Positions 1-10,600 of a stretch of DNA of 53,346 nt are shown here, one piece after another. The stretch is taken from NCBI GenBank assembly GCA_030699825.1, contig JAUYKV010000051.1:1-53346 (forward strand), written 5' to 3'. How positions within the stretch are numbered: position 1 is the first letter of the stretch; the number at the start of each line of letters is the position of its first letter. The notes below the pieces were generated by a model. It did not search any database and was not told the origin of the DNA. It saw nothing but the letters and a program-made list of their open reading frames with translations. A program made the translations under genes and the position numbers. The DNA comes from Pseudomonas sp. (GTDB lineage: Bacteria > Pseudomonadota > Gammaproteobacteria > Pseudomonadales > Pseudomonadaceae).

Positions 1-292
1 GCTGGAACACCATGGCCAGGCGCGAGCGCATGCGCTGCAACTGCTTGGGGTCGGCGGCCTTGAGCGCGCCTTCCTTGTTGGCCACCAGCTTGAGCTCCTC
101 GCCGTTGAGCAGGATCTTGCCGCCGTGGGGCTGCTCCAGCAGGTTGATGCAGCGCAGGAAGGTACTCTTGCCCGAGCCGCTGGAGCCGATGATGCTGATC
201 ACGTCGCCAGCCTTGGCCGCCAGCGACACGCCCTTGAGCACTTCGTGGCTGCCATAGCGCTTGTGCAGATCCTGAACTTCGAGTTTGTACAT
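1..292 (-). CDS. aotP: Arginine/ornithine ABC transporter ATP-binding protein AotP (5' part only)
   Basis: This is the N-terminal 97 or so residues of an ABC ATPase of the polar amino acid (HisP/GlnQ) family; the gene runs off the left edge. The start ATG at 290-292 gives MYKLEVQDLHKRYG, followed by a Walker A loop IGSSGSGKS at residues 35-43 and the insert INLLEQPHGGKILLNGEEL typical of HisP/AotP proteins. It would energise uptake by the two permeases encoded upstream (AotQ, AotM) with the binding protein AotJ. It lies 18 nt after aotO on the same strand, so it is the last visible gene of the operon. In P. aeruginosa argR follows aotP; that part is outside the window. Substrate assignment comes from gene order rather than from the ATPase itself. 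Confidence 0.85.
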   Translation of the reverse strand, partial: MYKLEVQDLHKRYGSHEVLKGVSLAAKAGDVISIIGSSGSGKSTFLRCINLLEQPHGGKILLNGEELKLVANKEGALKAADPKQLQRMRSRLAMVFQ

Positions 293-310
293 GGTTTCCA
301 CTCTCTTGAA

Positions 311-1423
311 TCAGTCGCTGAGCAAGCGACCCTGGCGAATAGGGGTACGACCGGCGACCTTGGCCAGCCATAGACCGGGCTGGGCAAAGCGCATCCGTTC
401 ACGAACGTAGAGCACACCATCGGTCGAGGCGCAGACGGTGCTGTGGCGATCGCTGAGCGGATCGATCACCTCGAACAGTGGGTCGCCGGTCTTGACTCGC
501 GCACCCACCGGCTGCAGAAAACTCACCACGCCGGCATGCGGCGCGCAGGCATATTCGGCACCCGCGAAAGGCGTGGCCTCGCAGCTGTCTGCGGGCGCCG
601 CCGGCCAGTCGTCGGCGATCAGGCCCTGCTCGGCGAGAAACGCCAGAATACTCTCGGCACTGGCTGCGGCCTGCTCCTTGCCGGTGTCCGCCATGCCGCC
701 CAGTTCGACTGTGGCAGCCAGGCACGCCAGCGGGATAGCCGCTTCGGGGAAATGCCGAGCCAGGTGCAACCAGGGCAGCGAGCAGGATTCGTCGAACGAA
801 CTGCCGCCGCCATCCTCGGTGACCAGCACCGCGCCGGCCTGCAGGCGGGCGGCCAGCGGACGCAATTGCGCCCATTGCTGCGGCAGCGTGTACAGATGCA
901 CCACCGCCTCGAAGTCGCAGTGCAGATCCAGCACCACATCGGCATCGCAGGCGTGCTTGAGCAACAGGCGCTGCAAGGCCTGCAACTCGGAGGTCGGCGC
1001 AGGCAGCGCCTCCAGCGCGGCCTGCATCGCCGTGCGGATCAAGCGCACATTGGCCGGGCCATCCTCGCCCAGGCAGCCTTGCAGAGCCGGGGCAATGGCC
1101 TCGGCCAGGGCGAAGAAGTCACGGTTGAAATTCTTGCCGCTGGCAAACTCGAAGCGGCCCTGCTGGGTCGACTGAAACAACTGACCCAGGCCGATCGGAT
1201 TGGCCACCGGCACCAGTTCGATGACGCCTGTCAGGCGCCCCTGGGCTTCGAGTTCGCGCAGGCGCCGCTTGAGTTCCACGGCGACCCGCATGCCCGGCAA
1301 CTCATCGGCATGCAACGAAGCCTGGATATAGGCCTTGCACGGGCCGTTGCCGAAACGGAACACGCTTAAACGCCGTTCCGTGCCAGGGCAGTTCCAGGGC
1401 AACACATGATCGATCCGTTGCAT
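311..1423 (-). CDS. aotO: Succinylglutamate desuccinylase/aspartoacylase-family protein AotO
   Basis: This 370-residue protein belongs to the zinc carboxypeptidase-like AstE/aspartoacylase family. The metal-binding HxxE is visible as H38-A-D-E41 (SLHADELPGM), and a second His lies in VLDLHCD in the middle. The C-terminal part (GAEYACAPHAGVVSFLQPVG and after) resembles the barrel-sandwich tail of this family. In P. aeruginosa aotO lies between aotM and aotP, and as I recall it is not needed for arginine transport; the same place here supports the name. It could act on an N-acylated amino acid, but its substrate is unknown. The gap to aotM on its 5' side is unusually long for an operon because a MITE-like element (1441-1558) sits there. 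Confidence 0.8.
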   Translation of the reverse strand: MQRIDHVLPWNCPGTERRLSVFRFGNGPCKAYIQASLHADELPGMRVAVELKRRLRELEAQGRLTGVIELVPVANPIGLGQLFQSTQQGRFEFASGKNFNRDFFALAEAIAPALQGCLGEDGPANVRLIRTAMQAALEALPAPTSELQALQRLLLKHACDADVVLDLHCDFEAVVHLYTLPQQWAQLRPLAARLQAGAVLVTEDGGGSSFDESCSLPWLHLARHFPEAAIPLACLAATVELGGMADTGKEQAAASAESILAFLAEQGLIADDWPAAPADSCEATPFAGAEYACAPHAGVVSFLQPVGARVKTGDPLFEVIDPLSDRHSTVCASTDGVLYVRERMRFAQPGLWLAKVAGRTPIRQGRLLSD

Positions 1424-1440
1424 GTTCGGTTCCTCAGAGA

Positions 1441-1558
1441 TTGTGAAAATATCGAGCGCCGTAGCGAGGCTGCCTCCAGGCGTTCGCAGCGCAACGCCGC
1501 AGCGGGCGTTTGGAGGCGTTCGCAGAGACGGCCGCAGTAGGCGGGAGTTTTTTCACAA
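1441..1558. mobile_element. MITE-like element with TTGTGAAAA inverted ends
   Basis: A 118-bp stretch starts with TTGTGAAAATATCGAG and ends with TTTTTTCACAA, so the outer 9 bp (1441-1449 and 1550-1558) form a perfect inverted repeat. The interior has further short inverted repeats (CCTCCAGGCG / CGTTTGGAGGC). It fills almost the whole aotM-aotO gap. A shorter relative with the same end sequence (GTGAAAATATCGAGC) and the same GGAGGCG block lies at 6679-6743. It has no coding capacity, and no clear target duplication is visible. I infer a non-autonomous element or intergenic repeat family. Confidence 0.6.
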
Positions 1559-1561
1559 GCG

Positions 1562-2260
1562 TCATGCCTTGCGTGGCGCCAGATAGCCCAGCCAGCGACG
1601 CTCGGCGTGCTTGAACAGGCGTACCAGGACGAAGGTCAGGCACAGGTAGAACAGCCCGGCGGTGATGAACGCCTCGAACGGCAGGTAATGCTGCGAACTG
1701 ACGGTACGAGCCGCACCGGTGATGTCGATCAGGGTGACAATCGACGCCAGGCTGGTAGTGTGCAGCATCATGATCACTTCGTTGCTGTACTGCGGCAGTG
1801 CCCGACGCAATGCCGACGGCAGGAGAATGCGCCGGTACAGTTTGCCCCGCGACATGCCCATGGCCTTGGCCGCTTCGATCTCGCCATGCGGGGTCGACTT
1901 GAGGCTGCCGGCGAGGATTTCCGCGCTGTAGGCGCTGGTGTTGATACCGAACGCCAGGCAGGCACAGAAGGTCGCGCTGGAAAAATACGGCCAGAGGAAA
2001 CTCTCACGCACCGCCTCGAACTGAGCCAAGCCGTAGTAGATCAGGAACAACTGCACCAGCATCGGCGTGCCGCGGATCACATAGGTATAGAGCCAGGCCG
2101 GAAAATTCAGCAGCGGCGACTTGGACACCCGCATCAGCCCCAGCGGAATCGCCAGCGCCAGGCCGAAGGCCAGGGAAATCAGGAGAAGCTGCAGGGTCAC
2201 CAGTACGCCACCGAAGTACAGCGGCAGGTTTTCCCAGATCACGTTGTAGTCGAAGATCAT
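1562..2260 (-). CDS. aotM: Arginine/ornithine ABC transporter permease AotM
   Basis: This 232-residue inner-membrane permease belongs to the HisM/GlnP family. The chosen start is ATG 2258-2260 (MIFDYNVIWENLPLYFGG); the longer upstream reading is Cys/Pro-rich and overlaps aotQ. Hydrophobic segments follow at about residues 12-38, 55-75, 85-105 and 180-205. The EAA loop is visible as EIEAAKAMGMSRGKLYRRILLPSA. It pairs with AotQ to form the membrane channel for basic amino acids. It starts 16 nt after the aotQ stop, which supports co-transcription. Confidence 0.9.
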   Translation of the reverse strand: MIFDYNVIWENLPLYFGGVLVTLQLLLISLAFGLALAIPLGLMRVSKSPLLNFPAWLYTYVIRGTPMLVQLFLIYYGLAQFEAVRESFLWPYFSSATFCACLAFGINTSAYSAEILAGSLKSTPHGEIEAAKAMGMSRGKLYRRILLPSALRRALPQYSNEVIMMLHTTSLASIVTLIDITGAARTVSSQHYLPFEAFITAGLFYLCLTFVLVRLFKHAERRWLGYLAPRKA

Positions 2261-2276
2261 GCGTTCGCTCCCGTGC

Positions 2277-2966
2277 TCACAGATCGGCGGCTTTGGTGCC
2301 GACCGAGTAGCGCTTTTCCACATAGCGCAGCACCAGCAGGGACACACTGGTCAGCACCAGATAGAGGGCGCCGACCGCCAGGTAAAAGGTAAACGGCTCC
2401 CGCGTGGCATCGGCCGCGCTTTTCGCCTTGAACATCATGTCCTGCAGGCCCACCACCGAAATCAACGCGGTGGCCTTGGTCAGCACCAGCCAGTTGTTGG
2501 TGAAGCCCGGAATGGCGAAACGGATCATCTGCGGCACCAGGATGCGAAAGAACACCTTGCTGCCACTCATGCCGTAAGCAGCGCCCGCCTCGCTCTGGCC
2601 TTTGGGGATGGCCATGAAGGCGCCGCGAAAAGTCTCCGACAGATAGGCGCCGAAGATGAAGCCCATGGTGAAGACGCCGGCGATAAACGGATTAATATCG
2701 ATATATTCGTCGTAGCCCAGCAGCGGCGCCAGCCGATTCACCAGGTCCTGGCCGCCATAGAAAATCAGCAGGATCAGCACCAGGTCGGGAATGCCACGAA
2801 TCACCGTGGCGTAGGTTTCACCCAGAATCGCCAACCACCTGATTGGTGAAAGACGGAACGCCGCACCGAGCAAGCCGAGAAAGATGGCAACCGCAACGGA
2901 TGACAGAGCCAGCAGCAGGGTGAGCCAGGCGCCGTCGAGAATGGTCGAGCCGTAGCCGTCAAGCAT
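2277..2966 (-). CDS. aotQ: Arginine/ornithine ABC transporter permease AotQ
   Basis: This 229-residue HisQ-family permease begins MLDGYGSTILDGAWLTLLLA, close to the expected HisQ N-terminus. I chose ATG 2964-2966 because GAGG sits about 9 nt upstream and the family starts here; two earlier in-frame starts (to 3011) would add a non-conserved leader. The EAA-type loop reads QSEAGAAYGMSGSKVFFRILVPQ. It pairs with AotM in the inner membrane. The gap to aotJ is about 117 nt, so the binding-protein gene may be differentially expressed relative to the permeases, as is common in such operons. Confidence 0.9.
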   Translation of the reverse strand: MLDGYGSTILDGAWLTLLLALSSVAVAIFLGLLGAAFRLSPIRWLAILGETYATVIRGIPDLVLILLIFYGGQDLVNRLAPLLGYDEYIDINPFIAGVFTMGFIFGAYLSETFRGAFMAIPKGQSEAGAAYGMSGSKVFFRILVPQMIRFAIPGFTNNWLVLTKATALISVVGLQDMMFKAKSAADATREPFTFYLAVGALYLVLTSVSLLVLRYVEKRYSVGTKAADL

Positions 2967-3083
2967 GCTCAAGTACCTCATGCAGGCGCCGGGCGGCGCC
3001 GAAGAGCACAACGGAAAAGTGGCACAAGCGCGCTATCTGCCTGTTTGCGCCACTCTCACTGATAAGCGACTTGCCTGCAGCAG

Positions 3084-3863
3084 TCAGTCGCCGTAGACGT
3101 CGAAGCTGAAGTACTTGTCCTGCACCGCCTTGTATTTGCCGTTGGCGCGGATGCCGGCAATGGCTGCACTGAACTTGTCGGCCAGGGCAGTATCGCCCTT
3201 GCGCACGGCAATGCCGGCGCCATCACCGAAGTACTTCTGCTCATTGAAATCCGGCCCAACCAAGGCAAAGCCCTTGCCGGCGTCGGTCTTGAGGAATCCG
3301 TCGTCGATGTTCACCGAGTCGGCGATGGTGGCGTCAAGGCGACCGGTCTGCAAGTCCAGGAAGATTTCGTTCTGAGAGCTGTAGCGCACCACTTCGACAC
3401 CCGCCGGTGCGAACACATCGGTGGCGTAACGGTCGTAGATCGACGCACGTTGCACGCCGACCTTCTTGCCTTTGAGGTCGACCAGCGGATCGTCGATCTG
3501 GCTGCCGGCCTTCATCGCCAGCTTGGCCGGGGTGTGGTAGTACTTCTTGGAGAAGTCGACGGACTTGAGCCGATCTTCGGTAATGGTCATCGACGACAGC
3601 ACGGCATCGAACTTGCGTACTTTCAGCGCCGGGATCAGGCCATCGAACTCCTGCTCGATCCACTGGCACTCGACCTTCATCTCTTCACACAGGGCATTGC
3701 CGATGTCGTAATCGAAGCCGGTGATATTGCCGTCGGGAGTCTTGTAGGCGAACGGAGGGTAAGCCGCTTCGATACCGATGCGCAGGGGCTTGGTCTGTTC
3801 AGCCATGGCCAGCGGCGACAACACGGATAGTGCCAATGCGCCGAGAAGTGCAATCTTCTTCAT
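3084..3863 (-). CDS. aotJ: Periplasmic lysine/arginine/ornithine-binding protein AotJ
   Basis: This 259-residue protein of the LAO/HisJ solute-binding family has a signal peptide ([21 protein letters not shown], cut before EQTKPLRIG). The mature part carries family motifs [35 protein letters not shown] and [20 protein letters not shown]. The paired Cys of the LAO family are visible in [10 protein letters not shown]. It captures arginine/ornithine in the periplasm and delivers it to AotQM-P. It is the first gene of the operon; ArgR-like sites lie 140-190 nt upstream. Confidence 0.9.
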   Translation of the reverse strand: MKKIALLGALALSVLSPLAMAEQTKPLRIGIEAAYPPFAYKTPDGNITGFDYDIGNALCEEMKVECQWIEQEFDGLIPALKVRKFDAVLSSMTITEDRLKSVDFSKKYYHTPAKLAMKAGSQIDDPLVDLKGKKVGVQRASIYDRYATDVFAPAGVEVVRYSSQNEIFLDLQTGRLDATIADSVNIDDGFLKTDAGKGFALVGPDFNEQKYFGDGAGIAVRKGDTALADKFSAAIAGIRANGKYKAVQDKYFSFDVYGD

Positions 3864-3999
3864 CTTGTGACTCCTTCGAATGGGAATGGATGCGGCGGGC
3901 AGTAACCCTGTGAGCGCACCTGCATCCAGCCATGGATAAGTTGTAGAGAACCACGCCGTCTTTGCTGGCTAACAGGCAGAGACAAGCAGTTCCGGCTGG

Positions 4000-4051
4000 G
4001 TGTGCGGCATTCTAGCGACAGGTCGAAAGTCGATATTTCTTCAATGCGACA
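4000..4051 (-). promoter_or_regulatory. ArgR-type operator upstream of aotJ
   Basis: On the minus strand TGTCGC occurs twice, at 4046-4051 and 4015-4020, 31 bp apart (about three helical turns). The upstream copy has AA eight bases after TGTCGC, fitting the pseudomonad ArgR half-site TGTCGC-N8-AA that I know from P. aeruginosa. The downstream copy keeps TGTCGC only. In P. aeruginosa the aot operon is ArgR-controlled, so the placement is expected. Binding is inferred from the motif alone. The adjoining stretch 3864-3999 holds no gene I can support. Confidence 0.6.
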
Positions 4052-4309
4052 AGTAATTACAAAAGGCCCGAACGGGCACCGCGGACACATTGACAGTCTC
4101 TGGCAAACATGCAGAGACAGATTTGAAAGGCAACCAGTTACTTAAGCAATTATCGCGCCAGACTTTGTGAAGCCTTTTATTCACGGGCCTTGCCGGGCAT
4201 TCGTATTTTTCCAAACCGCACCGAATCGGCGCAAAGCGTTTCCCTCCACCCCACAACCGCGCGCGGCGTTACCCTTTAGGTGACAACACTGAACCCGTAG
4301 GAGCAGACC

Positions 4310-4370
4310 GATGGGTTAGGCGCCCGCAAATTGACCTGCTGCCAGCAGAACAAACGCGCCGTAACCCATC
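4310..4370. repeat. Nested palindromic intergenic repeat
   Basis: GATGGGTTA (4310-4318) and TAACCCATC (4362-4370) form a perfect inverted repeat. Inside it GGCGC pairs with GCGCC, and CTGCTG pairs with CAGCAG, so the whole 61 bp can fold as one long hairpin. The GGGTTAGGCGC / GCGCC-G-TAACCC core resembles a REP-like repeat class common in pseudomonads. It lies in the 706-nt gap between aotJ and acsA. Another short inverted repeat, GTCTCTG / CAGAGAC, sits at 4096-4118. I see no gene in this gap. Confidence 0.5.
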
Positions 4371-4520
4371 ATCGATATTCGCCATGCCTGCAGGTACAGA
4401 CATAAATCGCTTAATGGGTATCGCTGCGCTCATCCAACGCGGCCCGACGGATCGCCGCCCGCACCACCCTACAATTACTGGCTCCTACGGCGATCTTTTC
4501 TCATTTCCACAAACGACAAC

Positions 4521-4551
4521 GCCCCGCCTCGGTTCGTGGCCGAGGCGGGGC
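4521..4551 (-). terminator. Stem-loop downstream of acsA
   Basis: A perfect 12-bp stem (GCCCCGCCTCGG / CCGAGGCGGGGC) with a 7-nt loop lies 19 nt past the acsA stop. The U-tract after the stem on the minus strand is poor (GTTGTCGTTTG), so it may be a weak intrinsic terminator or a 3'-end stabiliser. Confidence 0.6.
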
Positions 4552-4569
4552 GCGGTTTGCCGGTGCCGG

Positions 4570-6525
<1,956 letters not shown>

Positions 6526-6546
6526 TGGATAGACCTCGGTGGGTAG

Positions 6547-6554
6547 TTGTTTTT
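6547..6554 (-). promoter_or_regulatory. Hfq/Crc-type A-rich motif in acsA leader
   Basis: The minus strand reads AAAAACAA, matching AAnAAnAA, 22 nt upstream of the acsA ATG. Hfq with Crc binds such motifs in pseudomonads to block translation when preferred carbon sources are present. Assignment is by motif and position only. Confidence 0.45.
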
Positions 6555-6597
6555 CTATGGGGCATTTTGTAACCAGATACCCCTACTAGGACTATTC

Positions 6598-6629
6598 GAC
6601 CATGGTATTACCGCTCTACAACCATGGTC
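6598..6629. promoter_or_regulatory. CCATGGT inverted repeat upstream of acsA
   Basis: GACCATGGT (6598-6606) and ACCATGGTC (6621-6629) are a perfect 9-bp inverted repeat with 14 bp between the arms, 70-100 nt upstream of acsA. It could be an operator. The acs genes of gamma-proteobacteria are commonly controlled by a CrbS/CrbR-type (MxtR/ErdR) two-component system, but I cannot assign this site to that regulator. Confidence 0.3.
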
Positions 6630-6678
6630 TTGCACTGCTGACAGTCCGCCAAGGCGCTGCAAGCATGCCTCGGCGGCG

Positions 6679-6743
6679 GTGAAAATATCGAGCATCGGCA
6701 GCGGGCGCCTGGAGGCGGTCACAGCAGGCGAGAGCCTTCACAA
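6679..6743. repeat. Short copy of the TTGTGAAAA-ended repeat
   Basis: This 65-bp stretch begins GTGAAAATATCGAGC and ends CCTTCACAA, and contains GGGCGCCTGGAGGCGG. The same blocks occur in the same order in the element at 1441-1558, so it is a shortened or diverged second copy. Confidence 0.5.
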
Positions 6744-6860
6744 CCTCTCGAATCAACTTCTCAAGTAAAGCAGGTGCACGACCGGCTGCCAGGCACTGTT
6801 GCAATCGCAACCATGTCGCCGACCGACCGTAAAAACCCTCGACGGGGTAAATTGCAGATG

Positions 6861-6978
6861 AAAAAAGGCGACCCGGGGGCCGCCTACCCAAACATCCCGC
6901 GAACGGGATGAAGAAACGCTTGCATCCAAATCACGCAAGATTCGAACGTAGCCAGTCTCGACCTCCGCTCCGCCCCAG
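6861..6978 (-). ncRNA. Candidate small RNA with intrinsic terminator
   Basis: On the minus strand there is a strong intrinsic terminator: GGCGGCCCCCGGGTCGCC (6867-6884) followed by six T (6861-6866). Just upstream is a second perfect hairpin, CATCCCG-TTCG-CGGGATG (6893-6910). No convincing coding gene precedes it on this strand. A TATAGC-like -10 lies near 6976-6981, which would give an RNA of about 110-120 nt. The 5' end is a guess. I cannot match it to a named Pseudomonas sRNA. It might instead be the 3' end of an unrecognised short transcript. Confidence 0.4.
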
Positions 6979-7011
6979 GCTATAGCACCAAGGTCGTAGG
7001 GCAACCTCTCG

Positions 7012-7112
7012 GCACGGGGTAGCCCTGCAGGAGCGGGGTGCTCACCGTGATGTCGGAGTCACTCGGAGTCACTAAGCGGGTTCTCAACTTTGGCTGATCG
7101 CCGGGAGGGTTC
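7012..7112 (+). promoter_or_regulatory. Possible degenerate yybP-ykoY (Mn) riboswitch
   Basis: The leader before the TerC relic contains GGGGTAGC near its start, AACTTTGGC in the middle and GCCGGGAGGG just before the ATG. These loosely recall the GGGGAGUAGC, CUUUG and CGGGGAGGG blocks of yybP-ykoY leaders, which precede TerC/Alx genes in other bacteria. The match is partial and judged by eye. It may be a decayed leader of a decayed gene. Confidence 0.25.
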
Positions 7113-7365
7113 ATGAACGCTCTGCAGGATTTGTTTTCCGCCCCTTTCTTGGCACACCTGCCTGGTTCTGGCTGGCCTTTATCGCCATCGTCCTGGCGCT
7201 GCTGGTATTCGATCTCGGCGTACTCCACCGCGACCAGTATGAAATTGAAATACGTATTTGGCGCCTTTCTTCGGCAAGATTCCCGCAGTGGTCTCACTTG
7301 GCGTAACCTTCAGCCTACTGGCAAGCGGGGTGCTGCTGTCCCTGCTGAAGACCCGCAACAAGTGA
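7113..7365 (+). pseudogene. Decayed TerC-family membrane protein gene
   Basis: The first 13 codons (MNALQDLFSAPFL) are in frame from ATG 7113. A one-base deletion after TTCTTGG then shifts the frame. In the next frame the sequence continues TPAWFWLAFIAIVLALLVFD and LGVLHRDQYEIEI, the N-terminal helix region of TerC/Alx proteins. It then jumps directly to APFFGKIPAVVSLGVTFSLL and ASGVLLSLLKTRNK with a TGA at 7363-7365, which is the normal TerC C-terminus. Intact family members are roughly 300 residues, so most of the middle is missing. The gene is therefore a remnant with an internal deletion plus a frameshift. Intact TerC/Alx proteins are linked to metal (Mn) export. Confidence 0.75.
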
Positions 7366-7380
7366 CCATGAGGGTGCTGG

Positions 7381-7566
7381 ATGGAAGTACGAATCGAGAA
7401 CCTGCAACGCCAGGGCCGCACACTCTGGCAAGTGCGCATGGGCGCGCGCGGCGTAACCTTCGATAAGGAACTGGCGGCGCGTACCTTTGCCGCTCAACTG
7501 CATCAACGCCTGCTCTGGTTACGCGAGCTCGCCGAATGCGAGCCCGACGATCGTCAGCCGCGCTGA
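7381..7566 (+). CDS. Small hypothetical protein, 61 aa
   Basis: This ORF begins 15 nt after the TerC relic with GAGGG upstream of ATG 7381. The product (MEVRIENLQRQGRTLWQVRM...) is hydrophilic, with a C-terminal amphipathic stretch AAQLHQRLLWLRELAECEPD. It has no signal peptide or membrane segment, and I do not recognise a family. The good ribosome binding site and plausible codon use make it likely real, but it could be a chance ORF. Opposite-strand frames here are less convincing. Confidence 0.5.
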   Translation: MEVRIENLQRQGRTLWQVRMGARGVTFDKELAARTFAAQLHQRLLWLRELAECEPDDRQPR

Positions 7567-7606
7567 ACCGCTGAACAATCAACGGCTGAATGACGCGCCG
7601 CAGAGG

Positions 7607-10600
7607 TCACCCCGTCAGCTCATTCGATTCCTTGAGGCACTCGCCCAAGGGTCGCGGGTACTCGACGCCGTAGCCTTGTACATAGTCAACCCCCAACTCG
7701 GCCAGACACTCACGGATACCGACGGTTTCGACGTACTCGGCAATGGTTTTGCGGCCGAGCAAATGAGCGATTTCATTGATCGACTTGACCATCGCCAGAT
7801 CACTTGGCGAGCGTTCGATCTCCCTGACGAAACTGCCGTCGATCTTGACGAAGTCCACGGGCAGCCGCTTGAGGTACTCGTAGGACGAGAAACCGGTGCC
7901 AAAATCATCGATGGCGAATGTGCACCCCAGACGCTGCAGGTAACGCACCAGGTCGGCGGTTTTGGTCAGGTTGGCCACCGCAGCGGTTTCGGTGATTTCG
8001 AAACGGATTCGCTCCGGCGGCACCGCGTAATCCTCGAACAGGGTCTCGATGAAGTGCAGCAGTTTGTCGTCATTCAGGCTGCTGCCAGATAGATTGATCG
8101 ATACCCCGCTTGAACACGTCCAGAAGTTCGGATGTTGCGCCAGCTCGGTGAACACCCGCTTGAGCACCCAGCGGTCGACCTTGGTCATGCGGTCATAGCG
8201 CTCGGAAGCGGTTATGAAGTCGAGCAAATTGACTTCATTCTCCATAACCAACAACACTTCATAATGCGGCAACTGGCCATGCAGCCCTGCCGCAGGGGCA
8301 ATTTGCTGCACGCGCAGACTGAGTTCGCCGCGCTCGATGATGTCGTCCACCTGCCCGGCTATGGCCATCAGCCCGGTGTGCACGCCATCGATCTCATCGG
8401 AATAGGTGTGCACACAGTTGCGCCCCGACTCCTTCGCAGTGGCGCACGCCGTTTGCAGATCGCGAAACAGATTGACCACATCGTGACGCTCGCTCATCAG
8501 CACGATCCCCACACTCATGGTGGCCGTGTGCGAACGCCCCTCCCACTCGAATACACTGGCCTCGATAACTGCCCGCAGGCGTTCGGCCAGTTGGCCGGGC
8601 TGGGATTCATCCGGCTGGGTCAGGGCCACGGCGAAATCCGCCCCGCCGATGCGCGCCAAGGTCGCCGTCTCGGGCAACTGGGCGGCCAGCAACTCGGCGA
8701 TCTGCTTGAGGTAGGCATCGGCCGCCACATGGCCTAAACGGGAATTCAGCAGACCGAACTGGTCGATATGCCCGTAGATGAAGGCATTCTGCTCCTGGGA
8801 CGCCAGGGCCTGGGCGATAACCGTCTCGAAACTGCGGCGATTGAGCAAGCCGGTGAGCTCGTCGTGGCTGCGCGCATGGGCGATATCGCGGTACAGATTG
8901 CCGACGATGTCTTCCAGGTGTTTCTGAATCACGCCAACGCCATGCAATTCGGGCGCCGAGGCTCCCAGCCAGCCGGAGGCGAATTTGGCGATCAATTCGT
9001 CACTGGTGAGGCTGCCGGCTTCGCGACCCTGGCGATCCACCAGAATATAGTGATCGGTGAGCGAATTGGCCCAGACCAACTGCAGGTACTGACCACTCTG
9101 GCTCACCAACCAGTCGCCGGCGCTGAGTTGCTGCACCCGCTCCCGCCAGCGTTGCTGGGCAGGTGAGTAACGCGATGCGGGCTGCGTCGCCACGGGGGAC
9201 GGCAAGTCGACCAGTTCGACCGGCTGATCGCCGACCAGTTGCGCCTGCAATTGCTTGAGCACCGGGGTGTGGCGAAATTGTCCGGGCAGGAAACTCTCCA
9301 TGCGCTTGCGCAGCAGCTCCAGCACCGGCTCGGTCTCGAACGCCCGCTCGACCCGGCTGGCACTGTAGCCCCAGGCGTTCGCGTCGGCCTGCAACCAGCC
9401 GTTGAGCTGGCGCAACACAGCCAGGTCATCGAGCCACTCGAAGCTTCCTTCGCCCTGGCGGATCAGCTCGTGCACCAGCAATTCGCGCCAGCCGGTATCC
9501 AGCCAGTCGAGCAGTACCTGCGGTGCCCGCTGGCCAAACAGTTTCGACAGTTCACGGCCGACATGCCGCCTGGCTTGCTCAAGCACGTCTCGCCCACGGA
9601 TATACTGGCGCACGCGATCGGCATTGTTGCTGTAGGCGCGTTGCTGCACCGCCAACAGCTGCTCAAGCTCCTGGTCGCAGCGCAGGAACACGCTGCTGTC
9701 ACCGCTGTAGTCGGCGACGATGCCGTCGATCAACTGCTGGACGCGCTCTTCGAGAATCTGGTTGGGCGGCTCGGAAAAATCACAGAGCCGCATCATCTTG
9801 TCCAGGGTGGCGCGAACCGGATGGGTCGAGTCGGCAAAGGCAGCGGGATCGAGCATGGAGGCCTGAACGACCGGGACCATGAGCCGGCGCAGGGCCGGTT
9901 TGACACTGCTGGCAATCGCCGTTTCCTGCTCGATATGCTGGAACAACTCGGCCACCACCCCGGCATCCGCGCTCTGCCGCGGCGACAGCACGGCGCCGGC
10001 CGCACTCAATTCCTGCAGAAAAGTATCCGGCGACCAGCCTTGCTCAGGCGGGCTTAGCTGCTGCAGCTTGCCCAGCGCAGCCTGCAGCGAGGAGGCATCC
10101 GCGGCGGCACGCTCGCCCTCGGCCGCTTCGACACCGGTCGCAGAATCCGCGCCTACCGCGCGCAGGTGTTCGATTGCCCGGTAAGGCGCATCCGGCGCTG
10201 CGCTGGGTGGTGCGCGGCGGCGCTCCTGAGCGGGAAGCACCACCGGATCGATAAGCGGCTCTATCTGGAAACGTTCGAAAACCTTGTCCAGCTGTTCGAA
10301 GTAGACCTTGAGGTCACTGGCGAGGACCTGCGCCGCCGCCATGTAGAACATCTCGCGGACTTGGGGTGGCTGCTCGCGCAGGTGCAATTGCGCCTGCAGC
10401 GTGCGCACCATGAACTCCAGCGACAGCGGGCTTTCCCGGTCTTTCGCGTGTGCGCCGGTGGCTGAATTCAACTTGGCACAACTGCGCCATTCCAGGACGC
10501 CCAAGGGCTCACGCAGCTGGCGCACCAAACGGCGCGCCTCAAGCATCTCTTCCACTTCGCCATCATCGACCAGTTGCCACTGGGTGGCGTCCGTCGGCGC

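Noticed and set aside
6753..7004. 83-codon minus-strand ORF over the candidate sRNA
   Set aside because: It has no ribosome binding site and no recognisable family, and it runs through the two hairpins; an RNA explanation fits better.
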